Below the pieces are notes generated by a model that ran no database searches, was not told the origin of the DNA, and saw only the letters and a program-made list of their open reading frames with translations. 64,000 bases of DNA from Bifidobacterium mellis (GTDB lineage Bacteria > Actinomycetota > Actinomycetes > Actinomycetales > Bifidobacteriaceae), in the NCBI RefSeq assembly GCF_000967265.1, contig NZ_KQ033884.1:92157-156156 (forward strand), written 5' to 3'. The position numbers and the translations under genes are program-made. Positions within the stretch are counted from its first letter, which is position 1, and each line of letters opens with the position of its first letter. Positions 34,293 to 41,824 of this stretch are shown here, one piece after another.

Positions 34293-35395
34293 GATGCGAT
34301 TTCCTTTCCAATAAGGTCAGATGGTCGACTGTCGGCGGCCATGCGTCCTGCCAGGGCGGCGCCGATGGCTGCGATGGGCAGGTCGGCTGGGGCCAGGCGC
34401 AACCGGTCGGGCAGCTTCAGCGAGGCGATGAAGTGGCTGCAGGCCGCGCTTCTATTCAGATGCTCGGTGACCAGATCCAGCAGGGGCTGACCGGTTTTGC
34501 TCATGCCGCCACCCAGGATGATGACTCCGGGATCGATGGTCAGGGCCACGATCTGTACAGCCAGGGCAATGCCATGGCCGATGATGTCCTGGACTTCCTG
34601 GGCGCGCTGGTTCCCTTGGCTTACCTGGGCAATCAGGTCAGGCAGGGGGTGGGCGATTCCCGGCCAAAGGGCTTCCACTGCCGAACCCGAGGCCACCGTC
34701 TCCAGGCAGCCGTGCTGGCCGCACTTGCAGGGGAATTGGTGAGCATCCACTGGGATGTGGCCGATTTCGCCGATTGCTCCGCTGGCTCCGTGCTCGATCC
34801 GACCCCCTCGGATGATGCCTGCTGCCAAACCGGTGCCTAAGTTGATGAAGGCCACCACTTGGTCGTCCCGGTCGGGCAGGGCCCTGGGACCGTTGCGCCC
34901 AGGCCCTGATGCGGGGCGTCGGGCCTGGTTCCGGGCGGCCTCGGAGTGGGGTGTGGTTCCAGGCGTCAGCAGGGTGTCGCCATCCTGTGATGCTGCTCCG
35001 AGGGCAGCGATGTTGACATCGTTCTCAACGCGGACGGGCAGACCGGTCGTCTTGGCCACGGCAGGGCCCAGAGCCATGTGGCGGATGCCGAGGTTGACTG
35101 CGTCATCCACTATTCCACGGTTGGCATCCACGCGCCCCGGGATGCCCAGGCCTACGGTGACCGGACCCTGGTCCGGGTCCACCTGATTCAGCAGGTGGCG
35201 GATAAGTGTCACCGTGTCGTCATGAACCGCTTGGTTGCCTTCGCGCGTAGGGATTCGATGGCAGGCTACCAGGTGCTTGCCACCGTCCATGGCCACGCCC
35301 TCGATCTTGGTGCCGCCGATGTCAATTCCCAGGCTGATCGGGCCAGCCTGGACGTTATCTGTATCCGCCTCGGGATGCGGGGTCGATGCTGCCAT
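34289..35395 (-). CDS. ROK-family sugar kinase
   Basis: Cytoplasmic sugar kinase of 368 residues. The ATP-binding DIGGTK motif is at about residues 25-30 (GIDIGGTKIEG). The ROK signature region ends with GEIGHI, and the zinc site CKCGQHGCLE is complete. ATG at 35395 lies 5 bp after the isomerase stop; no strong binding site, so coupling is likely. An open frame extends upstream but inside the isomerase gene. There is no DNA-binding domain, so it is an enzyme and not a repressor. In this operon it most plausibly phosphorylates N-acetylglucosamine, mannose or fructose; which one cannot be read from the sequence. An Arg/Gly/Pro-rich insert near residue 145 is unusual. Confidence 0.86.
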   Translation of the reverse strand: MAASTPHPEADTDNVQAGPISLGIDIGGTKIEGVAMDGGKHLVACHRIPTREGNQAVHDDTVTLIRHLLNQVDPDQGPVTVGLGIPGRVDANRGIVDDAVNLGIRHMALGPAVAKTTGLPVRVENDVNIAALGAASQDGDTLLTPGTTPHSEAARNQARRPASGPGRNGPRALPDRDDQVVAFINLGTGLAAGIIRGGRIEHGASGAIGEIGHIPVDAHQFPCKCGQHGCLETVASGSAVEALWPGIAHPLPDLIAQVSQGNQRAQEVQDIIGHGIALAVQIVALTIDPGVIILGGGMSKTGQPLLDLVTEHLNRSAACSHFIASLKLPDRLRLAPADLPIAAIGAALAGRMAADSRPSDLIGKEIAS

Positions 35396-35400
35396 GGAAT

Positions 35401-36705
35401 TCAGCGGGCCTGGGCCTGGTCCGTCTGTCCCTGTCCGCAGGCCTTCTTGATGGCCGTAGCGATGGAGACCGCCGGGTCGTTGTAGGGAATCAGGGTGGAC
35501 TGGAATGCGTGGTAGAGGTCGGACTTGCCGGGCCAGACCGTGCCAATCACGTGGTTGTTGGCATCCAGCTGATGCCACCAGGACCCGCCCTGGTGGTCAA
35601 TCAAGTAGTGGTCTACATAGCTGCAGAAGGTGGCGTACCAATCGGCGTAGGTGGCCTTGCCGGTGGCTGCGTAGAGAGTGGACGAGGTGTTCAGAGCCTC
35701 GGCCAGGGTCCAGTGCATGCGGTCGTGGACAACCGGGCGGCCCTGCCAGTCCGTGGTGTAGACCAGGCCCTCGGCTCCGTCGGCGGCCCAGCCATCCTCA
35801 ACAGCCCTGGCGAACAGGTGCTCGGCTGCCTCGATGTAGCGGCGACGGTCGGCATCCTGATCGAACCTGCTTAGTGCGTACTGGGTAATCAGCCTGGCCC
35901 ATTCGATTCCGTGGCCCGGCGTTGCCCCGTAAGGCTTGAACTGGTCGGCCTTGTTGTCCTGGTTGTAGTCCAGGTCGGCCTGCCAGTCGCTGTTGAAATG
36001 CTCGGGGATGCGCCACTGGTTGTTCTCGGCCCAGCTGATGACCTGGTCGATGATGCGGCCGGCGCGCTCGCGGTAATCCTCCTTGCCTGTGGCATCGGCC
36101 ACGGCCAGGAAGGCCTCGGTGCTGTGCATGTTGGCGTTGAGACCCCGGTAGGGGTCCAGCCGGGTGAACTCGCTGTTCCAGGTGTCGACGGCCAGGCCCT
36201 TCTCGTCATCCCAGAAGTAGCGGTTGAAGATCTCCAGCGCCTGATCCAGCAGAGCCTGCCCATCGGGGTCGCCGGCCAGCATGGCTGAGGATGCAGCCAG
36301 GACCACGAAGGCGTGGGTGTAACAGGACTTGCCACTCTCGGGCTGGCCCTGCCAGGAGACCGAGGGGTACCAGCCGCCGTGTTCGTCGTCGTGCAGGTTG
36401 CCTTGAAGGGCTTGAACACCACGATGGACCAGCTCTGATGCTCCCGGGTAGCCCAGGAGGCTGCCGATGGCGTAGACGTGGGTCATCCTGCAGGTGATCC
36501 AGGTCTGGATTCCCTGGTCTGGGTCGATGCTGCCGTCGTCATTGAGCCAGCCGGCGCCGCCTTGCTCGGTGGGAAACCCACGCCCGAAGTCCAGGAAGCC
36601 GTAGGTCTGCGAGGCCATGAAGATGCGGTTGGCCTCGTTACCCAGCAGGTATCGCGGATTTGTGGCGGACGGTGAGGCTTCCGAATGGTTCGGTGTCGTG
36701 GTCAT
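35401..36705 (-). CDS. AGE-superfamily sugar isomerase, YihS-like (mannose/sulfoquinovose isomerase type)
   Basis: (Alpha/alpha)6-barrel isomerase of 434 residues and first gene of the nag operon. Several blocks resemble YihS-type aldose-ketose isomerases more than N-acylglucosamine 2-epimerases: the ITCRMTHVYAI block near residue 70, GLNANMHSTEAF, GATPGHGIEWARL with His265 and KSDLYHAF with His399. The two histidines align with the catalytic pair of YihS. Expected reactions are mannose to fructose, or sulfoquinovose to sulfofructose; the lack of other sulfoquinovose genes favours mannose (inference). ATG at 36705 has AAAGGAG nine bases upstream. The generic label of GlcNAc epimerase would be the alternative. 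Confidence 0.8.
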   Translation of the reverse strand: MTTTPNHSEASPSATNPRYLLGNEANRIFMASQTYGFLDFGRGFPTEQGGAGWLNDDGSIDPDQGIQTWITCRMTHVYAIGSLLGYPGASELVHRGVQALQGNLHDDEHGGWYPSVSWQGQPESGKSCYTHAFVVLAASSAMLAGDPDGQALLDQALEIFNRYFWDDEKGLAVDTWNSEFTRLDPYRGLNANMHSTEAFLAVADATGKEDYRERAGRIIDQVISWAENNQWRIPEHFNSDWQADLDYNQDNKADQFKPYGATPGHGIEWARLITQYALSRFDQDADRRRYIEAAEHLFARAVEDGWAADGAEGLVYTTDWQGRPVVHDRMHWTLAEALNTSSTLYAATGKATYADWYATFCSYVDHYLIDHQGGSWWHQLDANNHVIGTVWPGKSDLYHAFQSTLIPYNDPAVSIATAIKKACGQGQTDQAQAR

Positions 36706-36762
36706 GGCGATCGCTCCTTTGCTCAGCGAGGGGATGCAGCTGTTTTCGATGTCTGTTTACAG

Positions 36763-36782
36763 CCTAACACTTAATTGTTAGG
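36763..36782. promoter_or_regulatory. Candidate ROK-repressor operator for the nag operon
   Basis: CCTAACA (36763-36769) and TGTTAGG (36776-36782) form a perfect 7-bp inverted repeat with an AT-rich six-base spacer. It lies 58 bp upstream of the isomerase start, in the spacer shared with the divergent ROK regulator, as expected for a NagC-like site. Confidence 0.65.
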
Positions 36783-36921
36783 AAACTGAACTTTTTATTG
36801 GCTGTCCCCGTGGTCTTGCTCACGATGCTAGTGCGCAGTCCTGAAAACCAACAGCTTTGGTGCCTCAATGGCGAGGTATGGACCTGTCCGGGCAAGGAAG
36901 TTTACAATATAAGGAGCAAGC

Positions 36922-37062
36922 ATGGATGGGCGTGATCACGGGGTTCAAGGCCCAATCCCCATGGCGGGTCCCCGTCCCCGCATTATCTATCGTCAGGTGA
37001 ATCATGACCAGCAATACCGGCAACCTGTCCAAGGCGCTGCCCAAGTCTGTGCGGCACCATAA
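36922..37062 (+). CDS. Possible 46-codon upstream ORF overlapping the ROK regulator start
   Basis: ATG at 36922 has an excellent ribosome binding site (AAGGAG, spacing five to six) in a short open frame ending at TAA 37062. It overlaps the first 59 bases of the regulator gene in another frame. The peptide (MDGRDHGVQG onward) resembles nothing I know. It may be a leader peptide tuning regulator translation, or a chance occurrence. Confidence 0.25.
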   Translation: MDGRDHGVQGPIPMAGPRPRIIYRQVNHDQQYRQPVQGAAQVCAAP

Positions 37063-38122
37063 CCGAGCCATTCTGCTCAGGCTGCTCTACCCCGATGTCA
37101 GTATGACCAGGGCTGACCTGGCCCGCGCATCAGGGCTGACCAGGGTCGCCATATCAGACATCGTGGCCGAGCTGCTGGGCGAGCATCTGCTCATGGAGGT
37201 GGGTTATAGCAAATCCACCGGGCCGGGCAAGCGGGGAAGGCTGCTGCGCATCAATCCCGACGGGCGAAGCATCCTGGCCCTGGATCTTTCCACGCCCTAC
37301 GTTTTCAGGGGGGCGGTGCTCAACCTGACCGGACAGGTGGTGGCGCGTGAGGAGATCCCTCTGACCGCTGACGGCAAGGTCCCCCTGGACTTGGTGGGGG
37401 AGTTGACTGATTCATTGATGCAGCGGGCAACCCACCCCATCATGGGCATCGGCGTATCCAGTCCCGGCATCGTCAGTGCCGAAGGCGTGGTGGATGATGC
37501 CACCAACCTGGGCTGGGTTCAGACCGACCTGCGCGGCTACCTGCATGAGAAGACAGGCCTGGAGGTGACGGTCAACAACGATGCCAACAATGAGGTTTTG
37601 GCTGAGCAGCAGTTCGGCTCAGGGCAGTCCGACCTGCTGCTGGTCCATCTGGGTGACGGGGTTGGGGCAGGGTTGCTGGTTTCCGGCGAGCTGGTGACCG
37701 GTTGCAACCGTGCGGCTGGAGAAATCGGCCATGTGGTCGTTGACCCCACCGGTCCTCAGTGCCGTTGCGGCAAGCGCGGCTGCCTGGAATCACTGATCAG
37801 CGTTCCCAAGCTGACTGCTGCAATGGACCGGGATCCCGACAATCTGGCCGGCATTTTGCGCCGTGCTGGCGAACTGCTGGGTCGTGTTCTGACCATGCCC
37901 GCCGGCCTTATGGACATTCCTCGCGTAGCTGTCCTGGGCGACTCCAGGGTGGTCAATCGCATTTTCCTGAGTGCCATGGAGAAGACCATGAACGATGCCC
38001 TGGCCACTGATTTTCGGCGCCCATTAGTGGTCGACCGCTCGGCCTTGGGTGAGGATGCAGCCTTGCTTGGGGCCTGTTCCACGGTGGTGGCTGACCTGAT
38101 CGAGCCTGACGGCACCGTCTGA
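37004..38122 (+). CDS. ROK-family transcriptional repressor (NagC-like)
   Basis: Sugar-responsive repressor of 372 residues. An N-terminal winged helix-turn-helix (about 15-75, TRADLARASGLTRVAISDIV) is followed by a ROK sugar-binding domain with the zinc site CRCGKRGCLE. The ATP-binding DxGxT motif is altered to LDLSTPY, fitting a regulator and not a kinase. It is divergent from the isomerase-kinase-nagB-nagA operon, and a perfect inverted repeat in the shared spacer is the likely operator. The ATG (37004) has AGGTGA close upstream. The inducer is probably an amino sugar phosphate or a sugar handled by the operon. Confidence 0.9.
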   Translation: MTSNTGNLSKALPKSVRHHNRAILLRLLYPDVSMTRADLARASGLTRVAISDIVAELLGEHLLMEVGYSKSTGPGKRGRLLRINPDGRSILALDLSTPYVFRGAVLNLTGQVVAREEIPLTADGKVPLDLVGELTDSLMQRATHPIMGIGVSSPGIVSAEGVVDDATNLGWVQTDLRGYLHEKTGLEVTVNNDANNEVLAEQQFGSGQSDLLLVHLGDGVGAGLLVSGELVTGCNRAAGEIGHVVVDPTGPQCRCGKRGCLESLISVPKLTAAMDRDPDNLAGILRRAGELLGRVLTMPAGLMDIPRVAVLGDSRVVNRIFLSAMEKTMNDALATDFRRPLVVDRSALGEDAALLGACSTVVADLIEPDGTV

Positions 38123-38245
38123 AAGTGGATTTAAGGGCAGTCTCGCAACCGTACCCGGAGTTGGTGATTCGCGCACATCGCCGAGACCTGCTACCATGGT
38201 GACTCGCATGCGGTTGGCCGAGGTTTGACCCCGGTGGCCGGATTT

Positions 38246-38316
38246 GCGGGCGTAGTTCATTGGTAGAATGGAAGCTTCCCAAGCTTCAGAGGCGGGTCCG
38301 ATTCCCGTCGCCCGCT
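38246..38316 (+). tRNA. tRNA-Gly (anticodon CCC)
   Basis: 71-nt tRNA. The acceptor arms GCGGGCG and CGCCCGC pair perfectly, with discriminator T. The D-arm GTTC-ATTGGTA-GAAT is present. The anticodon stem GAAGC/GCTTC encloses loop TTCCCAA, giving anticodon CCC. The T-arm is GCGGG-TCCGATT-CCCGT. CCA is not encoded. An AT-richer, gene-poor region begins directly downstream. Confidence 0.96.
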
Positions 38317-38348
38317 CTCTTTTCTGGAAAATCGTCATCAGCATTGAC

Positions 38349-38486
38349 ATGTGGGTTTGGGAAGTTTTCAACTTTGACAAAGATAAGCTTTTGAGCGCAT
38401 CTGGAGCTGATCGGCCTCCTGCCAGGGATGAAGCAGAGGCTCTCGCTCGAGCGTATGCTGCGTTCCTTGCGAATCCAGAGCGTTAG
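38349..38486 (+). CDS. Small hypothetical ORF (45 aa) downstream of tRNA-Gly
   Basis: Open frame from ATG 38349 with peptide MWVWEVFNFDKDKLL at its start and an Ala/Glu-rich helical end (DEAEALARAYAAFL). It has plausible protein composition but no ribosome binding site. The frame is open upstream through the tRNA gene, so it may be a gene remnant. No family recognised. Confidence 0.3.
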   Translation: MWVWEVFNFDKDKLLSASGADRPPARDEAEALARAYAAFLANPER

Positions 38487-38545
38487 ACGTTTGATGAAGC
38501 TGATTGACCTATAGTCGGTGAGCGAGCGTCAGCATCAGCGTTTAC

Positions 38546-39154
38546 TCACAGGGGAATATCGCTGACGTCTATCGAGAGGAACAGTACCCCAGCCAGACTA
38601 TGCAGTAAGACGATCAATGTCACTAAAACAAGCAGGATTTTTGCGACGACGTTCCACCATTTCCGGGCTTTGCGCGACTTCCATTTATACAAGGCAACTA
38701 TATGGACAATGCCGCTTATCAGCCAGCAGACAAGCCCCACAATGGTGGTCGCAATTATCCTGTTCACCCAAGTGTCCGAGGCAAAATCAACGGCATACGG
38801 GAATGCCATAAAGAACTGAATAGGAATTTTGCTATACCAGCCCCAGCTCATTGGCAGCAACAGAACCAGGCCTAGAAACCATAGGACAAGGTCGGCATGA
38901 GCGGGTACGTGGATCGTGCGGCGAAGGTCGGTCTTCTCCGTATCCTCGCCTGTTTTATCCGATTTCCGTCCCCTGCATGCCATAGCCGCAAGGCTACAGC
39001 ATCTGTAGGTATGAAGAGACACTTGCAGACGCTTCCTCACATTCCCCGTTAATCCTGTTCCGCTTGACCACCAGTTTTCACTGAAGAGTTTCTCATCTGT
39101 GAAAGGTTTAACCGTGCGATCTGCAAGTTGGGCGACTATAGCAAAAGACGGCAC
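38546..39154 (-). CDS. Hypothetical membrane protein
   Basis: Up to 202 residues with a hydrophilic first half and three to four likely membrane helices (about 88-110, 130-150 and 170-195), ending VLFLSIDVSDIPL. The start is uncertain: GTG at 39154 and ATG at 38983 both lack a good binding site, and the N-terminal 57 residues look less protein-like. Codon use is AT-richer than in the neighbours. It lies alone in the gene-poor stretch after tRNA-Gly. I do not recognise a family; it may be recently acquired or decaying. Confidence 0.5.
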   Translation of the reverse strand: MPSFAIVAQLADRTVKPFTDEKLFSENWWSSGTGLTGNVRKRLQVSLHTYRCCSLAAMACRGRKSDKTGEDTEKTDLRRTIHVPAHADLVLWFLGLVLLLPMSWGWYSKIPIQFFMAFPYAVDFASDTWVNRIIATTIVGLVCWLISGIVHIVALYKWKSRKARKWWNVVAKILLVLVTLIVLLHSLAGVLFLSIDVSDIPL

Positions 39155-39784
39155 GAATCATGGCGTGGCCTTGTTTGTGTTTCCACGTCTGATTGAGGCG
39201 TATGCGCGGGCTTTTGCTCGCCACATCCAATGTGAGGAAGTTATATCGCAGCTTGGCTTGTTGACATGAGATTAAGGACGTGGTGCCAGTCAACTCAATC
39301 CGCGACTATGCCGACGTGACGCCTGCTGACCAGCTGATGGAGCGCTTCCTCGAAGCTATTACCAACACTTGGTGGCTTCTGGGCATGCCGCTTTCCGCAT
39401 CGGCGAACCAATCGCGCCTATGGTTGCAGACAGGACTCTGCTCAAACCTCTAGAATCTCAAGGTTAATGGAGATGTGTCCACCTTGCCTGAATATGCATC
39501 CAACCCAGATCCTGTATCCAAGTAGGTAACTCAACATCAGTAGTTTCGTTCCACTTAAATCACCTCATAGTAATTTGCTCTGGTCATTTTTATTCTCTTG
39601 CCCATAATCGAATCTTCGATACCTGATCTAAAAGTTGCAAGCCCGGCAACAGTGCGGAAAGCCTCTCTTAGCGCCATCATTGATGAACAATATTCCTGGA
39701 AGTTCTGGAGTGTCGAAGCACGGTGCCTCAGGTCGGGCAGTGGAAGATGAGGGGGTACAGGGAAGTATGGAAAGGACGGCCATC
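39155..39784. other. Gene-poor, AT-richer stretch with a possible gene remnant
   Basis: About 630 bases with no supported gene. A plus-strand frame at about 39266-39451 reads HEIKDVVPVNSIRDYADV onward and has protein-like composition. It lacks a start after the preceding in-frame stop, so it is probably a fragment of a lost gene. The rest (39460-39640) is AT-rich and shows no hairpin, tRNA or repeat I can support. Confidence 0.45.
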
Positions 39785-40018
39785 ATGGCTGATTATCACG
39801 TGCAATATGACGGGGATCGCGATCTGTGGACAGTCAAGCGGGCCGGGGCCTCACGCGTCTCCCGGACCTTCGCCACCAAGGCGGAGGCCACCAAGCAGGC
39901 CAAGGTCTTTGCGGACCGGTCCGGCGGCGGCGAGGTCAACATCCATAACAAGGGCGGCAACAAAATCCGCGACAAGCGCACCATAGGCAAGAAGGATCCT
40001 CGAGACATCAAGGGCTGA
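39785..40018 (+). CDS. DUF2188 family small protein
   Basis: 77-residue protein of the DUF2188 type. The pattern YHVQYDGDRDLWTVKRAGASR, then FATKAEATKQAKVFADRSGGGEVNIHNKGG, is typical of this family: a beta-hairpin repeat followed by a helix and a glycine-rich strand. It is highly basic and probably cytoplasmic. The function is unknown. The start ATG at 39785 has GGAAAGGA about ten bases upstream; the frame stays open upstream to 39635 without protein character. It is preceded by the gene-poor stretch and is likely monocistronic. Confidence 0.75.
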   Translation: MADYHVQYDGDRDLWTVKRAGASRVSRTFATKAEATKQAKVFADRSGGGEVNIHNKGGNKIRDKRTIGKKDPRDIKG

Positions 40019-40221
40019 GCTCCAACTGGGCTCTGTGACATTTCACCGTAATCGGGCCCGTGCACGTGCCGAATGTCGCGGTGATAAGTAACGATGTGCT
40101 TCCAATATGCCCATCCATCATCCCGGCAGGATGTTGGGATGGTGAAGCATTGGTCGCCGTCGCTGGTCTGTATGTGTCTGCCCCCATAGACTGAAACCAA
40201 CCGTGAAAGGTGGCGAGGTCG

Positions 40222-41031
40222 ATGGCCGATGGTTTCAACCAGCTGGATCAGCGGCTGGCGGACAGCGGGTATGACGAGGGTCTGCCAGCCTCCTACCCTC
40301 CTCGCCCGGATATTGATGAGCGTCCTATTCAGATAGCCCATGCCAACATCTGGAGTCGGTTTGCGGCGGTCACGGGGCTGGTCTCGGCCCTGGCGGGCGC
40401 GGCCTTGCTGGCCCATGCCATAGCCCCCTCCAGACTGGGGGTCATAGGTCAGGTGGGCATCTCCGCCTGGGTGGGTGTCTCCGTGGCCTTTGCCCTCTTG
40501 ACCATAATTTTGGTCATCATAGCCCGTCACTCAGGACCGGGCCCGAACCGGCCATCGGTGGGTTCGGCGGGCATTATTCTTTTGATCTGCGGAATGCTCT
40601 TGACCCTGGCAGGCCTGCTCATTGCCAACTCTTCCCCCAAGGGCATCATCAAGGCTCCTGCGCGTGACGAAGCGCCCACCAGCTCGCCCCAGGCCATGAC
40701 CGGCGGTATCGACAAGGCTGCCGGACAGTGCGCCTCCGGTTGGCATGACATCAGCCCGGGCGGGTATGTAGGCATCTCCCAAGCCCGGTATTGCACGGAT
40801 ACGACCATGGCCTACGTGGTCTTCGATAACGATTCTGCGGCATCCCTGGCCAAGGGGCCTATCCGCGCCAGCGTGCCCGACCTGCTCTCCCGCTACGGAG
40901 GCGGGTTGCAGCCTCAGGATCTATGGCTGCTGACCGGCAAGCGTTGGATGGTGGTGGGTAGCAAGGCCCAGGTGACCGGACTGCAGAGTCAGTGGGGTGG
41001 CCAGGCCGAGCCGCTCATGGGCCAGCATTGA
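40222..41031 (+). CDS. Hypothetical membrane protein with extracytoplasmic C-terminal domain
   Basis: 269 residues. A cytoplasmic N-terminus (about 1-45) leads to three membrane helices (about 47-70, 80-105, 118-140), then an extracytoplasmic domain of about 125 residues. That domain has two cysteines (GQCASGW and ARYCTDT) that could form a disulfide. The ATG at 40222 follows GCGAGG; a GTG four codons earlier is a possible start. I recognise no family. It precedes a carboxylesterase gene by 31 bp, so the two may be cotranscribed. Confidence 0.65.
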   Translation: MADGFNQLDQRLADSGYDEGLPASYPPRPDIDERPIQIAHANIWSRFAAVTGLVSALAGAALLAHAIAPSRLGVIGQVGISAWVGVSVAFALLTIILVIIARHSGPGPNRPSVGSAGIILLICGMLLTLAGLLIANSSPKGIIKAPARDEAPTSSPQAMTGGIDKAAGQCASGWHDISPGGYVGISQARYCTDTTMAYVVFDNDSAASLAKGPIRASVPDLLSRYGGGLQPQDLWLLTGKRWMVVGSKAQVTGLQSQWGGQAEPLMGQH

Positions 41032-41062
41032 ATGACCGGGCCGGTCGACTATCGTGGCAGTT

Positions 41063-41818
41063 ATGGATCAAGCACAAAAGGATGACGGCGGATTGGTGGG
41101 TCGGCCCTCCACGGTGGTGCCCGGACGCTTTGGGCAGGAGCTCAAGGTCGAGCAGGTCCGTTGGTCCCGCAAGCAGGGCACGGGCAATCCCTCGCGGCCC
41201 ATTTTTGTACTCATGCACGGCTGGGGCTCCAACGAGGAGGACATGGCCGACCTGATGCGTTACGTGGCCCCCTACAACGACTACGCATCCCTGCGGGCGC
41301 CCATGGTGGTGCCAGGCAGCGAGCGCGGCATGTTCGGCCCCGGCTACACCTGGTTTCACGATATGCGTCCCGAGCAGGAGGACCTGGATCGGGATGGCTA
41401 TGCAGCGGCCCGGGCTGTGGACGCATGGGTTTCAGCCAACATCCCCGAGGACCGACCTGTGGTGGCCATGGGCTTCTCCCAGGGAGCCATGCTGGCCGTT
41501 CATCTGCTTCGGATCAACCCAGAGCGCTACCGGGCCTCCATATGCCTGTCCGGGTTCCTGGCCCCGGGCCTGGTGCCCGGCACCGCTCCGGCGGATGAAC
41601 GCCTGGCTGGCTTGAACAAGCCGGTCTTTCTGGGCTTCGGTTCGGATGACACCACGGTGCCCAAGTACGAATTCCGCGCCCTGGCCGCCTGGCTGGATGA
41701 GCACGTATGGCTGCACACCACCGAGTACGATCACCTGGACCATGCCGTGGACATGCGCGAGATGAACGACCTTCGTCAGTGGCTGGGCGAGATCGATGTG
41801 ACCTCAGGCCTTATGTAG
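41063..41818 (+). CDS. Alpha/beta hydrolase, carboxylesterase/phospholipase family
   Basis: 251-residue serine esterase of the Abhydrolase_2 (YpfH/carboxylesterase) type. The sequence shows LMHGWGSNEEDM (oxyanion region), the nucleophile elbow GFSQGAML (Ser139), Asp in GSDDTTVP and His in YDHLDHAVD. No signal peptide, so cytoplasmic. Neither ATG 41063 nor GTG 41054 has a convincing ribosome binding site. Natural substrate unknown; relatives cleave short-chain esters or lysophospholipids. Confidence 0.82.
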   Translation: MDQAQKDDGGLVGRPSTVVPGRFGQELKVEQVRWSRKQGTGNPSRPIFVLMHGWGSNEEDMADLMRYVAPYNDYASLRAPMVVPGSERGMFGPGYTWFHDMRPEQEDLDRDGYAAARAVDAWVSANIPEDRPVVAMGFSQGAMLAVHLLRINPERYRASICLSGFLAPGLVPGTAPADERLAGLNKPVFLGFGSDDTTVPKYEFRALAAWLDEHVWLHTTEYDHLDHAVDMREMNDLRQWLGEIDVTSGLM

Positions 41819-41824
41819 ATCGGA

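Noticed and set aside
34289-38122. Complete sialic-acid catabolism cluster
   Set aside because: nagA, nagB, a ROK kinase and an AGE-fold protein are there, but no neuraminate lyase (nanA) or ManNAc-6-P epimerase (nanE) is seen, and the AGE-fold protein looks YihS-like.
38268-38486. 72-codon frame starting inside tRNA-Gly
   Set aside because: The first part is tRNA sequence; only the part from ATG 38349 could be protein-coding, and it is reported separately with low confidence.
39108-39293. 61-codon minus-strand frame upstream of the orphan membrane protein
   Set aside because: Overlaps the start of another frame, has no start signal and shows no protein-like pattern.
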